Positions 1 to 12,899 of a stretch of DNA of 64,000 bases are shown here, piece after piece (positions within the stretch are counted from its first letter, which is position 1; each line of letters begins with the position of its first letter). The stretch covers positions 3,832,501-3,896,500 of the forward strand of contig JAGFBZ010000258.1 in the NCBI GenBank assembly GCA_018398805.1, read 5' to 3'. The notes below the pieces were generated by a model, which made no database searches, was not told where the DNA came from, and saw nothing but the letters and a program-made list of their open reading frames with translations. The DNA comes from Hirundichthys speculiger (Eukaryota > Chordata > Actinopteri > Beloniformes > Exocoetidae). A program made the position numbers and the translations under genes.

Positions 1-2650
1 GTGCTGTGGCCCTAACTATATATTCATAAACTCTCTTTGTAGATCTGCCAGGTAAAATGCCAGCTAATACGTTAGCAGTGGGGCGGTGTAACAACACAGA
101 GCGCAGGGCTTTGATTGCAGCATTTTAGATTGCTCCAGTGTAATGTAAAAAGGGAGAGCAAAAAAGGAAATATTCATAAGCTGTATTCTTATTTTGAATT
201 AATATCATAGTTTTGTGATGAACCGGTGTTTGGATGAGCATCTGTGCTCCCAGACTGTGTTCTGTCCCCTCATAAATGATCGGTGCTGTCAGTGCCTACA
301 GGGAGCCGGGGATGAGACAGAGAGATACATGATGGAAAAATGAAGATTAAGACAGATGAGGGGCACAAAACACCGGAAATGAGACAATGTAAACAGATTT
401 CGGGTTTAGAGGCAGCAGTTGGAAGAGAGCTACATCTCTACGGGTTGAAATGAAGTAACTACAAGGCAAGTGCCAACATGAGGCTTTAGTGTCCAAGATG
501 AAGCTTTGGAATATTAATTTGTACAGTAGTCAACCCTCATGGGCTTCTGATAAATATGAACCTATTTATCCAGTCAAAAGGGATTATTTAAATGACTGAA
601 AGGAGACAGGATAAGAGGGTTTAGTGCCACTCTGCAGAGCACTTTGGTGCACAACCTGAGACTGCTCCTGCTGCTTTTTCCTCTCCTGATCAACAGATGG
701 CGCTGTGGTTCTTCAAGTGCGTCATTAATGGCATTTAGAATACAACAGACCTGCATGTTGAGGTGGAGCGCAGTCCATCTGATTGAGTTTACAGACAACG
801 GCACGCTTACATGTAAAAGGAGTGTGCGACTGAGACAGTGAGTTACATAACAGAGACATCCCCTCCTTACCTGTTACTGTCATGTCAAGACAGGAGTGTG
901 TGTATGAGTGGGAGGGATGTGAGTGAGTAGATTTACTCCAGCACACTCACTTTCTTTGCCAGCATACCCCTTTTGGTTTTCCCTCAGTTTATTTGACTTT
1001 TTTTTTTGTATTTAAGAGACACACTTGCAAACATTTCCCACCTTCTGTCATCGCCATTTTTAAATTGTCTGCTTGTGTCCCACTCTCCAGTTCTCTCTCC
1101 ACCTCCCCGATTCTCAACGCTTTCCAGAGTAATTATGTCCCTCCAGGAACATCTACTGTATACTGACCCTGTTCCAATGTTTTTTCTTTTACAGCTAAAA
1201 TAATGTCTACAGCTATACTTTCATTCCCTCAGATATATTAAGTAGTCTCTAATACATGGGGGTTTTAAGTATTTACTGTATTTTGATATGGTTCCATTTA
1301 ATTTCAAAAGATAGAAGATGGTAAAATATCCAGCAATATCTGATAATTAAGTCGTCACGTCCAGATTTTTGCTAAAGGAGGTTTACTTATCTCTGGCTAT
1401 CTCAAGAGCCTACTTTAGTGTGTGTGAATACGCCATTCCTAAGAACACTGATGTTATCTTAAGAAGAGATTCCAGAGTTAAAACAACCATAAATCTATTA
1501 TTAGAAGGTAACTTTCATTAGGGACCAAGATGATGTGAATCAAAGCAGTTTTGACTGAGAACATAAAATGTGATTGCTATTTTAAGCCTCAGACAAAACT
1601 TAGAAATGCTATTTTAACTTTGTATGTGGAGAAAAGGTGTATAAAAAGGACTGATTGTGCAGGCATCTCCCTGTATAAAAAGAAATAAAAATAAACCCTC
1701 TGTGACGTCACCTATAGGTTTTCTGAAGAGTGCTTTTTCTTTTTCCTCATACTATACCGCATCAGGAACATGCCCACCTCATGTCACAGTTAGCTTTTTT
1801 AGCTTGGCTGGCTTCGCTCATGCTACCCTATGATGCTAATTAATATTACTTTAGATTCATTCTAATAAAATTTGTCTAAACATTCTCATTTCAAGTGTCG
1901 GTACCAAAACGAGTGCTGCTAGAGCTGAGATGAGGACTAGCTGGGCTCTTCTGGGATAAACCAGATCATTTGTGAGGATAGACCCATTGCAGTTGGACAA
2001 GCCAGCCATCAGCCCATTAGCTGTGAGACAATTGACTGTGTGTCCCTGCAGACCTCCACATGAAAGGGTCCTGAAACAATCCTCCTGGATCCTTCAGCCA
2101 AGCCACACTGGCGCTGTCGCTTGACATCCGCAGCAGGACTCTATGCTCCTGGGCAGCAGGATATGCACAGCCACTACATAATTTCTTGCATGTTATTTTT
2201 TATGTTGCTCTGTAATTACACCACCAACCCCTAGACAGCAGTCCAGGTTCTTTTTCTTTTTCTTTTTCTGTGGCTTTCAATGTTTCCTTTTGTTAAATAC
2301 TTAAATGTATCTCAGACATAGCAACAGAGCAAGTGAAGTATATTTTACATGAGTTGGCACTGATAATTGTTTAGCATCAGTCATTTTTACAGTCATTGCA
2401 GCAAACTGTCATTTTATATGACTTGATGACATCAAAGAAGTAGCGGCAGAAAACACAAAGACAAAGAAAAACAAATCTATCAGGCAGACTAATCACATTC
2501 CTTGCGGTCGACACCATTACATTTGGAGAGACGTGCATGTTAGAGTATGGCGTAGACTACACCGTGGGATTCAGCTACAACATTGCTATGGTGTCGTTTT
2601 GATGCAGAAGTATAAAACTTCCATTTCGGCTGCTCCCTGTTAGAAGTCAG
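1..2650. other. non-coding stretch, no supported gene
   Basis: I see no exon series, RNA gene or full transposon here. The open frames (at most 81 codons) have no recognisable domains and biased residues. A short CRE-like TGACGTCA sits at about 1703, next to a segment that may belong to a dispersed fish repeat (about 1,690-1,860), but I cannot align it with confidence. A pyrimidine-rich TTTTTC run lies near 2250. Confidence 0.6.
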
Positions 2651-2752
2651 CACAGCAGAATGATTTGCATGAGAAGGTTGGCACGAGTTTTACACCAGCT
2701 GCAATTCTTGACGCAACCAGGATCTGAACTTGGGATTTGCACCAGCTCTACC
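2651..2752 (+). repeat. dispersed teleost repeat family C, fragment
   Basis: The segment reads cacagcagaatgatttgcat, then a GGCACGAGTTTTACACCAG block, then CTTGACGCAACC and an AACTTGGGA block. The same order of blocks (cacagcggat, ttggca-ggttttac, gcttgggacc) recurs at 10,046-10,440, around 36,064-37,545 and at 53,240-53,310. I recognise this as a short interspersed repeat common in fish genomes but cannot name its class. It is diverged and truncated. Confidence 0.55.
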
Positions 2753-3064
2753 GCGAAGCCACAATTGTTTCGAATGCCATTTTGGTGACACCATCAGAAA
2801 TGGCCACTGCATTGAAAGAACGCATACTTGCTGCTTAGCTAAGCTTCGTCATCGGATCCTTCCAGGCCAAGCTACAGTCCCAGTGATCGGTGTATGTATT
2901 TTCTTTAACATAAGAATGATAGTGCTCTTAGGTTTTTATTCACAGCTCGGAATTCAAAATAGTGTTAAGTGCTAAGTAGCAAAAATTATGAGAGCTAGTC
3001 ATTGCCTATGCCCGTCAATCAAAAGTCTAATTACAAATAAATTAGTTGTTTCATATAATTTCAT

Positions 3065-3113
3065 CCCCGTGACCCTGTATGGGACTAGACGGGTATGGAA
3101 AATGGATGAATGG
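3065..3113 (+). repeat. SINE 3' tail fragment (ATGG-ended)
   Basis: CCCCGTGACCCTGTATGGGA followed by a tail ending GGATGAATGG matches the 3' end of the longer SINE copy at 5,055-5,390. Only the last 50 bp or so are present, as expected for a 5'-truncated or eroded copy. Confidence 0.55.
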
Positions 3114-3180
3114 TTAATATTTTATCCGATGTGGTGCGGAAAACTCACCTCCTGTCATGGATCTGAACTCTCTCTATTGA

Positions 3181-3300
3181 GACCAAAGCCATTTTTTGAA
3201 CCAGGTGGCATTTTTTTTTTCTTCTGTAACGTAGGGAATTTTAACATGGGGGTCAATGGAGATTGACTCACTTTTAGAGTCTGCTCTCAGTCAAGGAACC
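3181..3300 (-). repeat. dispersed repeat family B, copy 1 (reverse)
   Basis: Read on the minus strand, this contains ggttccttgactgagagcag, then gtgagtcaatctccattgac and cccccatgttaaaat. The same blocks appear on the plus strand at 21,845-22,060, 25,375-25,520 and 44,640-44,765. It looks like a moderately old multi-copy fish repeat of unknown class. Confidence 0.55.
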
Positions 3301-5054
3301 GTAACTCTTCATAGTTCCACAAAGGCTTCAATCCAGAAGCTGGATAATTGCTGCTTGGTCAATAGGCGCAAAAGGAGGAGAGGTCGATATCTAAGTACTG
3401 ACCCCGTTCCATGGAAGCAGAAGCCATGAAGTCTCCTACTTTTGCATCTATCGACAGGTGTTTGTGCATTTGGTAGTTGACTTGTAAGGATATGTCATTT
3501 TGCTGCAAACACAATTTCTGTCTTCACTCAAAACTGCTTTAATTCACTTTAATCCTTAACAAAAGATGACACTTGGTACCATGTAATAACAGACCTAGGG
3601 TTGTTTTAACTCTGGTATGTTCCTTTAAGTCCTTATCAATGGATCTTGAGGGTCACATTGCAGAAAAAAAAACACGAATTATTAGAGGACCTATGTTACC
3701 ATTCTTACAGTTTTTTTTCCTGTTTTCTCAACACTCAGGATTGTCTATTTTGAAGTCTGTATTCTGTCCAGCTGTCAGCTTTTAGTAAAACTCAGCATGG
3801 AGGCAATTCGCAGCAGAAAATGCTATCTTCTCCACAGTAATAACTGTTGTGCCACTTGTTTGAAGGAAAAAAGACTTTTACCACACTCTGATAATTGTGT
3901 CCACCGTGGAAAAGCCACATAGAGCTGCAGGAAACACACCTAAATAAAGATTCCTGAGGCACCCCAGCCCACTGCCACAGACACACATACAGCATCAGCT
4001 GCAAAACCAGTGTTTCTCATGCATATAATAAGCATTGGCAGCATGGAGAGAAAACCGCTGACAGAAAGAGAGACATAGAAATCTCTTCCTGTCACTCTGC
4101 AGGTGTTACAGGTGTTGCACGATAAAGGCATTCTGCTCCACGGATGATTATGCACACATTCTTACAACAGGCACTCTCTGCAACCCACAGCAACATGTTA
4201 GTGTGAAGTTAGCAGTGATGCCAACATGGCAATTTTGTTGTTAGATTTAGTCAGTCTAGTCCATCAAGGAAGATTTCTTCTTTTAGCTTTTATGTGGAAT
4301 TTTTGAAAAGTGACCGAGGCTACAGGCTGCACATGTTCCTTATAAATACGAGATGTCAGCAGAAGAGACGAGTAGGTTTGATGGCCCAACTGCCTGAAGG
4401 AGCAGTGGCATGTTGGATTACATGAACTTCATTTTTATGGCCATATCATCTTGTTTTCCCGGGTTACTGTTGAAATATCACTGTGAGACATGGTGGATTC
4501 TGTGTACCAGGAGCTGCACCATCTCTCTACATATTAGTTTCAAAAATGCAAGGAAAATTTGATAACTTTTGAATTTGTTTGAACCTTTATTCAAAGCAAC
4601 ACATTTCTTTATGTTAAAATATGAGTTCCAGTGTCATTTGAAGAAATATTTGTTTCCTTTAAGAAAGTGTTGTCTGGCTCTTGAGGTGTTGGAATAATCA
4701 ACGAAAGTATTGGACTTCCAACCCATCATCTCATGCGACAGCTGCGTATCGACGATATCAACGATGAAACTAACTCACAGAGCGACAGTTCACAACATGG
4801 CAGAGGAAACTAAGAGACTTAAGAAGGAAAATGAACAAGTGACCAAAGAAGGAACTGAACAAGACATTTAGCCTCTGCACACCTATAAGGGGATCTTCTG
4901 AGCAAAAACACAAGACCACATCTTCACTGACCAACTACAAAATATAAGATAAATATAAGATAAAAAAAACAAATCTTGACTTTGATGCCAGAAAAAAACT
5001 CATAAAAAGGCAGATGTACCACTTTTCATTTTATTTTGCAGAGGGAATCTGGGT
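3301..5054. other. non-coding stretch, no supported gene
   Basis: No transposon, RNA gene or convincing exon seen. The only item noted is a 35-codon Lys/Glu-rich open frame at 4,764-4,871 with a good start context, which could be a fragment of a LINE ORF1 coiled coil or chance. Confidence 0.55.
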
Positions 5055-5390
5055 ATGCCTCACTGCATGAAGGTTCCTGGTTCAACCTCAGCAGGGGCCT
5101 TCCTGTGTGGAGTTTGCATGTTCTCCCCATCCATACGTGGGTTTCCTCCGGGTACTCCGGCTTCCTCCCACAGTCCAAAAACATGCCTGTTAGGTTCATT
5201 GGTGGTTCTAAATTGTTTGTAGGAATGATTGTGAGTGTGCGTGGTTGTTCATCTACATGTGGCCCTGCGATGAACTGGCGACCTGTCCAGGTGTACCCCT
5301 GCCTTTTGTCCGAAGAGAGCTGGGATAGACTCCAGCAGATCCCCGTGACCCTGCATAGGATTAATTGGGTATAGATAATGGATGGATGGA
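5055..5390 (+). mobile_element. tRNA-headed SINE-like element, near full length
   Basis: The 5' part (GCCTCACTGCATGAAGGTTC then CTGGTTCAACCTC) resembles a tRNA-type B box. A conserved body follows (GTGTGGAGTTTGCATGTTCT, GGTTTCCTCCGGGTACTCCG, CCCACAGTCCAAAAACATGC), then CTGGGATAGACTCCAGCAGA, CCCCGTGACCCTGC and a GATGGATGGA tail. Related copies lie at 12,900-13,151 (reverse) and 53,322-53,540. The tandem 3' tail suggests mobilisation by a LINE whose tails are short tandem repeats, possibly RTE/Rex3-like; that partner is inference. Open frames of 112 and 131 codons on the two strands here are artefacts of the repeat. Confidence 0.8.
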
Positions 5391-6394
5391 ATATGGGTAT
5401 GTTCTTGCAGGTTTTGTGCAATCCATCAGTCTGTTATTGTCGTTGTCTGTCTTCATGATGCATCATGCATTTTCAGTAGAAAACAGATCTGGACTGCAGA
5501 CAAGCCAGTCAAGCTTATGCACTCAGTCTCTCTGAAGTCATGCTGTTGTACGTCCCAGAGAATGAAGTCTGGCTTTGTCCAGTTAAAATAACCACGGGCC
5601 ACTTGGGGGAGAAAACATAAAAATTCCAATGATACCTAGAACAGCAATGTTTGATGCACATTGAAAGTGGAGTTGATGAACAGGACTCATAAAAAATTAG
5701 GGATCTTCAATTTTTTCAGCTGAAATTTATGGAAAATGTAAAAGATGCTACAGTGATATTTTATCATGAAAGTTGGGCATTTAAGTAGAAGCATGCAATG
5801 GTTTGTTCATCGCAAAATTTTTTTTTTCAATCAAAAGGTAACAACAGTGGTAGGTTTCTCATGTCTGCAGGGCACTGTTTACAATGAAGCGGTCATCATC
5901 ATGGGATGTGGCCAAAGGACGTCTACCTTTATGTGTTTCTGTGTCTCTTCCAGTCTCTCTGTGCCTCATTTAAAACCTCCTGATGACACCCGGTGACACA
6001 TTTGGAGCTCAGTGACAACTTCCCTCTGACAGCATCTTGTTTGAAGTCTTGCAGTGGGCAGGTACTTTTGATCGACTGTTCCTTCGTCTCAAGATGTCAA
6101 AACATTATGTCAGAGCATTGTGAAGTCGGCTCTTGGATTGGACATTTGCTGTGATTATTGCGGTTAATGACCTTATTACAAAAAAAGCATGTAATGCCAT
6201 AAGTACTAAGACACTGAACTGTTGGTTGTTCACCTGTAAAGGCTGTCATGCATTTTTGGTGCGTTCTGAATTTTCATCTAAAAGCCAAATATCCCAAACG
6301 TTTAGTGAGCTGTATATCATATGGATGCACAATGATAACGGCACATCATCAGTATCTGTCAATAAAGAAAAAAAAAAGAAACATCTAGTGCACA
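5391..6394. other. non-coding stretch, no supported gene
   Basis: Nothing recognisable. The 115-codon frame at 6,133-6,480 runs into a repeat fragment at its end and carries no domain. Confidence 0.55.
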
Positions 6395-6480
6395 TGCTTC
6401 AAACCCAAGGCCCGCAGACCAAATGTGGCCCGGCACGTCATTTTATGTGGCCCTTGAAAGCCTGTGCATTATTGGTTTAA
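6395..6480. repeat. dispersed repeat fragment with GGCCCG/GTGGCCC motifs
   Basis: The run caaacccaaggcccgcagac, aaatgtggcccggcacgtca and tttatgtggcccttgaaag resembles a common vertebrate repeat with alternating GGCCCGC and TGTGGCCC motifs, often linked to non-autonomous hAT elements. Only one edge is present, and neither inverted ends nor target duplication could be found, so the class is tentative. Confidence 0.4.
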
Positions 6481-9400
6481 ATTTGAAACCAATATTTTAA
6501 GACTTAAAATAAGCTTACACTGCTTTAAAGCACATATTGTTTTTTTTTCCTTTTGTAGGGGGAATAACTACAATATTGCTCACCTGTTATTTCTGTCAGC
6601 CTACCCTAATGTAACTGGCTATACCCAGACCTGGACACTCAGAAGAGAGTGGCAGTGGATTGTCACACATAATTTAAGTGAAAAAATAAACTTAATTGTG
6701 AGTTGTCATTTGCTTGTAGAATTAACAATGTAAAATTAAACACAATAGTTATATAAACAGAAACATACAGGGAACTACATCTTGGTAAAGCACCATTACA
6801 GGAGGACCACTACTGCCTTCAGCTCCACTGCTTCACACAGTCAGAGAGTTTAATATATGATAGTGGGTAACAGACTTTGTGAATCATGCATTATGATGAC
6901 TGTTTCATCACTTACTTAATTACTTCCAGTTGGTGTGGGGTGTTTTGTCCATTATATTTAATCACATTGGGGTGCAGGATGTGTTATAGCTGAAAAATCA
7001 TCCATTGCTGTGACACAAAAATTTATGCCTCGTCTTCTTTTCCAGATATGTGAAGCCCTGCCCTTAATGGCAGCATCTGGTCCGATTCACCGCACCAATC
7101 TAAATCATAACACTGAAGTTAGCTTCTAATTTGTCGCTTCTGATTCTTCTGCAACTTGGATTAAATTATCTTTTAGATAGTAAAGAACATGTAAAGTGCA
7201 GCTGGTAATTTATAAAATCTTTATTCTGCAACCAAGCAATAAAAACATACTGGACAAAAGGGTAACAGTGGTAACATGTAGTAACTTCTGTGGAACTGAA
7301 AGCTACTGGAAACTAACTTTAGTCTTGTGCTGTTGTGGAGTTTGCCACCCTGATGCTGACAGAAACTGATTGTTTTTGCAGCAATGAATTGAACCATGGC
7401 AAGAACCATGACACATCTGAAGCGGAAGAGGGTGCGCAAAGTCTCTGTCACAGCCATGGAAGTATTTTCAGTTCTATTAGATCATGCATCCTGGAGTGTT
7501 AAAAGGAAATCAACAGATCGCATCGAGCACAAGGCAACAGTGGAGAGGAAAGAATCTGGTTAACAATGGGTTTAAAAAAAAGAAGGAAAAAAACCCTCCA
7601 ACAGAACCAAACTCCAGGAGGGCAGCCATCTACCCCAACTGGTTGGAGTTGCAATGCATGATTCGCAAACGTTATTATACTCTTATAGCCTATATTAAAG
7701 TCTGATCACTGTGTTCAGATAGTGGTGCTCTGTCAAATTACAGCTCCTTATACATATCTGTTTATGAGATAACTGCATTTCATTTTACAGTTATTTCTAT
7801 GCAAGGTAAATGTAAGAGTCACAACATGTAAATAAGAACATTTTGGAGTTGTTTGGGAGTTTATTTTGTTCCTTAGGCAGCTAGGCTAAGCTAGACTAGT
7901 GGGGGCTGAAGATAACCCTCTTATCAAACTCTGGGACAAAAATGCCAATGTTTATCTCTTTAAGTGCTTTATTCTTTTTTTGCATGCCTACGTCATTCTT
8001 TTCTTTCCTTTTTTAAGCCTACCACTTTTTTTCTCTTTGACTCAAACATCAAACATGTTACTCAGAAAATGGAGGAAACACACAATATCCAACAAATCCA
8101 GTCTTTCCTCATTTATTTCATCACACCAGTTTAAAAATAATAATTTACTGACCTATAAAACCAAGCATAATTTTACCTTCAGAGTTAACAAGCATGATCG
8201 TAATGATGGTTTTTGAAACGCGGGGGAAGGTTTACACTTGAGAGTTTGAACAAACAATGGTTTATTACCATCAGATTCATATTCCAAGCACAGCAAAAAG
8301 ATCACAAAACAGAAACATGGAAAGACGGGCAAAAGATCAAGCAACACATGAGGAAGGCTGCACAAACCCTCACGCCCACATGTAGTCATTCAATAGATAC
8401 AAAGAAAAACATGCAGAATCCTCCATGTAATTACAAAGGACAGCAAATCGCACTAAAACATGGATTGTGAAATGCTGAAACAAAACTATAATCTTTCATG
8501 AAGCAGAGTGCTAAGACTCAGTGAACATGATGATATGTGATCCAAGCCCTCGAGGGACTACATGTGTGCTACACGGAGAGAAGGCTTTGGATGAATAGAA
8601 GAATGCTGCGAGTGTGTGACAGTGTGTGTGTGCTGTGGTCGGTGGCAGGGATGTAGATGAATACTGTAAGAGTCATGCTTTCTGAAATGTTTTTCTTTTT
8701 CACAACGAAAAAACTTGGGGACAGTAAACACTCTGTGGCTCGGCGTGTGGAGAAGCGGATAGAGTGAGCCATTAAAGGATGTTGATGGATGGGCTTGGCA
8801 TTTCTAACTCACTTTGGGTGCATTTTCCGGCAAAACAAAGAAGTCCATGAAAACTGTGTTCGATCAGTTGTTGAATGAGTGGGCCAATCTGGTTCTGGTA
8901 GCCTCTAGCAAGCAAATTGTTGTTTAAAAATAACCACCGACATGTGCTTTTCCAACGGCGCACCACATATTACCTGTATTAGCGGAAAGCTCGGCAGTGA
9001 TGAAGGAGAAATCATACAAATTCACATTATTGCAACAAATGAAACTTGACTGCTGGGCAATCAGCAGAGCTAAATGATAGATTAGAGGCGGAATATAAAT
9101 CATGCACAAATCTGGCCTTTTTATAGGTAATGACACTGAACCTTGAAGTGATTGTGCAAACATTGTGCCCTTCCACAAAATAACATTTTTCATTTCATGT
9201 CATGTCATGTCAAGTCATTGTTATTTTTGGTACAATTGTGAATACAATAAGTAATTACTTTCATATATGATAATGATTTTATGTTTCTGCCAAACAAATA
9301 AGAGGGCCAGAAAAGCCACCGTGTACCCAGATGGTGATTTTGTGTGACTGGCAGTCAAACCACATTTTCCATTTTTAACGTATGCTTTTTACGTTCACGG

Positions 9401-10045
9401 AATGTTAAATCACTATTTTACATACCTGGTGATGGTGGAATCATGCAGCATAGTACAAACAATTTTGTAGTCAATCATATCAAATGCTATGGATGTGAAG
9501 GATAATTCTTTCAGCCCTGTTAAGAGTTTGGAAATCCATACTGCTTATGGCGTTGTGAAAATCCAGGTAGGGATTTATTATGAACGTCAACTACCAAGCA
9601 ATGGTTGGTTTGTAGAGCTGGAAAAGCTAAGAATATATAATCAGTGTACATATATTAGCTGTGTTTACACTTCATACTGGTAGCTAACAGCAAAGTTAAA
9701 TACTTTGTCTATCCAGTTTTGGTCTAAATTAATATAATGTGTACAGCTGAAAAATTGGGATAGGCCTTGTTAGGATGAAATGCGAGTTGCAAAGGGCTCG
9801 CCACATGTGCACCAAGACAGCAACATCCAACATCAGCTGACCAACTAAAACATGAAAGGTGACACTTCTCTGGTGTGCACACCAAGTGGAGTCACTCTAC
9901 ATATCATTCACTTATGCAAAAATAAAATCCCTCATTGGTGAATTCTCTTTTGCATCTGTATCATATGTGTTGATAACATAAAGAACAAGCTTAATATTTA
10001 AACTAAACTGGAATTTGTTTATTTATTTGCTGTGTCCAGATTGTC
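6481..10045. other. non-coding stretch; possible conserved element at 8,780-9,150
   Basis: No transposon or exon recognised across 3.5 kb. Frames up to 105 codons occur but are low-complexity or lack any domain. A TCATGTCATGTCATG short tandem lies near 9,195. The part at 8,780-9,150 is repeat-free, balanced in composition and rich in short homeodomain-like AT motifs, which is why it is raised as a finding. Confidence 0.5.
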
Positions 10046-10450
10046 CCTTTAGGGGTCCCTGCAGAGGATCATTTGTTTCCATCAACCATCAGCTTGTTTT
10101 TTTTTTCCTACTTTTCTTCTAAGTGGCAGCCCCATCTCCAGCATCCTTCACCTAAGGTATTGTTTACTACTGTGTCTAAAGTTCCAACCCTCACCTCTAC
10201 GCTCATTCCTCACTGTCATCTAACACACCTTCACTTCTCCATCTTCTTTTTCCAACAAAAGCAGTTTCTGCAGACACAATGCTCGTTAAGAGTGATGGTT
10301 GTTGTTAACCTGAGGCCTGACCAATCCTGGCAAAAGGCAGGAGTTCTACTCTGGACAGATTGCCAGGCCACCGCAGGGCAAACCACACACTCAGACAAAA
10401 CCATTCCCATCTCTTCAAGCTTGGGACCAGCACTATGAGGACATTGGCTT
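10046..10450 (+). repeat. repeat mosaic: family C interrupted, with a reverse SINE piece
   Basis: The left edge (TTTAGGGGTCCCTGCAGAGG) and right edge (GCTTGGGACCAGCACTATGA) are the two halves of family C. Between them, about 10,335-10,410 reads as the reverse complement of the SINE body (ctggacagattgccaggcca, ccgcagggcaaaccacac). The remainder has no match I recognise. The arrangement indicates a disrupted old repeat. The 121-codon frame that spans it is not a gene. Confidence 0.45.
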
Positions 10451-10576
10451 GTTAACTCTTAGAGACTGGGTTGGTTTATTTCTTTTAAAAAGGCTTCTGA
10501 CCTTTTCAAATTTCCATAGCTTTTTTGTCACTTTTCATAATCCCATAAAGTTTAAATCATCACCCTCTCACAATCT

Positions 10577-11330
10577 CACGAGGTACAGGGGCTGACGGAC
10601 TGGTGGAGAACCAACAACCTGTCTCTGAACGTGGACAAAATCAAGGAGATGGTTGTTGACTTCAGAAGAACACAGAACGACCACTCTTCGCTGAACATCA
10701 GCAGCTCCTCCGTGGAGACCGTCAAGAGCATCAAGTTTCTTGGTGTTCACCTGGCGGAGAACTTCACCTGGTCGTGCAACACCAGTTCCTTCGCAAAGAA
10801 AGCCCAGCAGCGTCTGTACTTTCTGCAGAGGCAGAGGAAAGCACATCTCCCATCCTCCATCCTCGCCATGTTCTACAGAAGGACTATTAAGAGCACCCTG
10901 TGCAGCTGCATCACTGTCTGATTTGGGAATTGCACCGTCTGGGATTGCAGGACCCTGCAGCGGATAGTGAGGACAATAGAGAAGATCATCAGGGTCACTC
11001 TTCCCTCCATCTCAGACACTAACACCTCATGCTGCATCCGCTAAGCCACTGGCATTGTAGATGACCCCCCACCCCTCTCACACATTCTTTACCCTACTGC
11101 TGTCTGGTAGACGGCAAACTGTCAAGACGGTCCCGCAGGGCCCTCATGACCAGACTGTGCAATAGTTTCTTCCTTCATGCTATCAGACTTCTCAATACTT
11201 AGAAACTGGACTGAAGGAACACATATACACACACATATGTAAGCACACACGACTGAGCATCTTCCATCCTCTCTACAAATTTTTATACGTTTATGCTGCC
11301 ACAAAAACATCTCACTGTACATATGCTGCT
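10577..11330 (+). pseudogene. reverse transcriptase C-terminus, Rex1-like, broken
   Basis: The frame begins HEVQGLTDWWRTNNLSLN and continues with VVDFRR, an IKFLGVHL block, [16 protein letters not shown] and [10 protein letters not shown], which is the usual order downstream of the catalytic palm in LINE reverse transcriptases. The FADD-box region lies upstream of the truncation and is absent. An in-frame TGA at 10,919 stands where a Trp before FGNC is expected. A TAA near 11,042 follows SCCIR, and a frameshift occurs in the C-run near 11,062, after which SGRR is read in another frame. The product cannot be functional. Confidence 0.8.
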
Positions 11331-11550
11331 ATATATTTAGACTATATCACCCAGAACTGCGTGTTGGTTGGCGTTGTAGTCTTTATTCTGTCTTGTGCTG
11401 TCTGCACGTTTGCACTTGTACACTTATAAATTATGTAGTCCAAGTTGTTCTGTGTTCTGTGTTGTCTTATGTAGCACCGTGGTCCTGGAGAAACGTTTTG
11501 TTTCTACTATGTACTGAGCTGAAATGACAAACTCCGCTTGACTTATTTAA
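10577..11550 (+). mobile_element. Rex1-like non-LTR retrotransposon, 5'-truncated
   Basis: Only the 3' third of the element remains: the C-terminal part of the reverse-transcriptase ORF, then a 3' UTR containing GTAGCACCGTGGTCCTGGAG and a terminal GAAATGACAA. These are features I associate with Rex1/Babar LINEs of acanthomorph fish. 5' truncation is typical of target-primed reverse transcription. The copy is inactive, with stops and a frameshift described under the pseudogene entry. Confidence 0.8.
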
Positions 11551-12899
11551 ATATTGAAAAGCTAAAAGGTTTGCTTTTTTCCCCCCTCCCTGTTAGCCAT
11601 ACCCATTCATTTCCCAAATTCTCTCTCTCTCTCTCTCATCACAACAGGACACAGGTGAACTCAATGACTCATAGCCAAAAGCCACTCTTTAAAAACAACC
11701 AAGATGGTTGCTGAATTGCTAATAACACCTTGGATCAACACATTTGTTCCTACTCCACTGTACACTATGTTGGGTATCTTTTGTTGACGCTTGTTTGGTT
11801 GATTCCCTAACATACTTGTTTCTCTGGTTGTAAGTCTATCCAGTGGCGACCAGAGGAAGTTCCTTCTGCATCCGTCGGTACTGCCCCGTGAAAGTCAAAG
11901 TTGAAAACTAAAGGAACCACACTACTTCTTTGGACTGAAGAGGAAAATAATTATGGTAGCTGGCTAGACAACCATCTGTAGGCGTGGAGGTTAAGTTGCT
12001 TTGATGACAGTATCATAAAGTTCTTGTCCTATGTCCTAAAGCATTCTGCTTCACATCTGTCTCATGGTTTTTCCAGCGACTGTGCATTATGAGGAATAGT
12101 GTTTGCCTATTTTATCTGACTGAACCCAGAAACCTCAGCTGGATTTCCATCTGAAACGTAATCCAATCACACATTCAATCAAATCAGTCATCGATTTCAA
12201 AGAGTTAAATACTCCTTACAAGCTTTCACCTTTTACATTTTCCCATAACTTCACATGGCGCCATCAAGGAAGTCCTCTGTAGAAGCCCCATGGAAAACAG
12301 CAGGATATCATCATGTGCTTAACTTAATAAGTAAGTGAATAGGAGACACAAAACAGAAGATTTTAAAGTTGATACATTTTCATCATTTGGTGTTTTTCAA
12401 ATGGCTACCTTTTGTAAATCTGCCCTTTTTCTGCAATTTCAAAAGTAATGCCATGTATAGAGGGATCTTGTTTCCTGCAAACTTGGCAGGTATATTGGTG
12501 GTATGAATAAAATTATCACTTTAAGGAGATTTTTTTTTTTTTTTTTACTTAATACTGCTGTGACAAAACTTAAGCTTGAATGTTTAACCCAAAGAAGCTG
12601 AATATGTTTCTCTTTCATAAAGTGTGTGTGTGTATGGCCCTGGAGAGCACTGTCATGATTAGCTACCGACAGACAATCAAAAAAAGCCAATAGCACATGC
12701 ACTAGTGCAAAGTGTCAAAGCAAAGTCAGATAGATAAAGTCAGATTTAAAAAAAAAAAAGGGGGGGGGGGGTGGCTTTTTTTTTTTTTTTTGGTATTTTT
12801 ATAGTTAGACTGCCATAGTCCAGGTTCAGATCAAAAACCAAAACACTTAACTTAATCCAGGTGTGACCAGTCTATCTTTATAATAAAGACTGTGTAAAA
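11551..12899. other. non-coding stretch with low-complexity runs
   Basis: No gene seen. Holds a CT run near 11,623 and, at 12,747-12,792, an A-run, G-run and T-run in succession. These are simple-sequence tracts. Confidence 0.6.

Noticed and set aside
4764..4871. 35-codon Lys/Glu-rich small frame with good start context
   Set aside because: Could be a LINE ORF1 coiled-coil scrap, but no neighbouring LINE sequence and no further similarity is visible.
5026..5421. 131-codon minus and 112-codon plus open frames
   Set aside because: Both overlap the SINE; the frame is a by-product of its low-stop body and other SINE copies do not keep it open.
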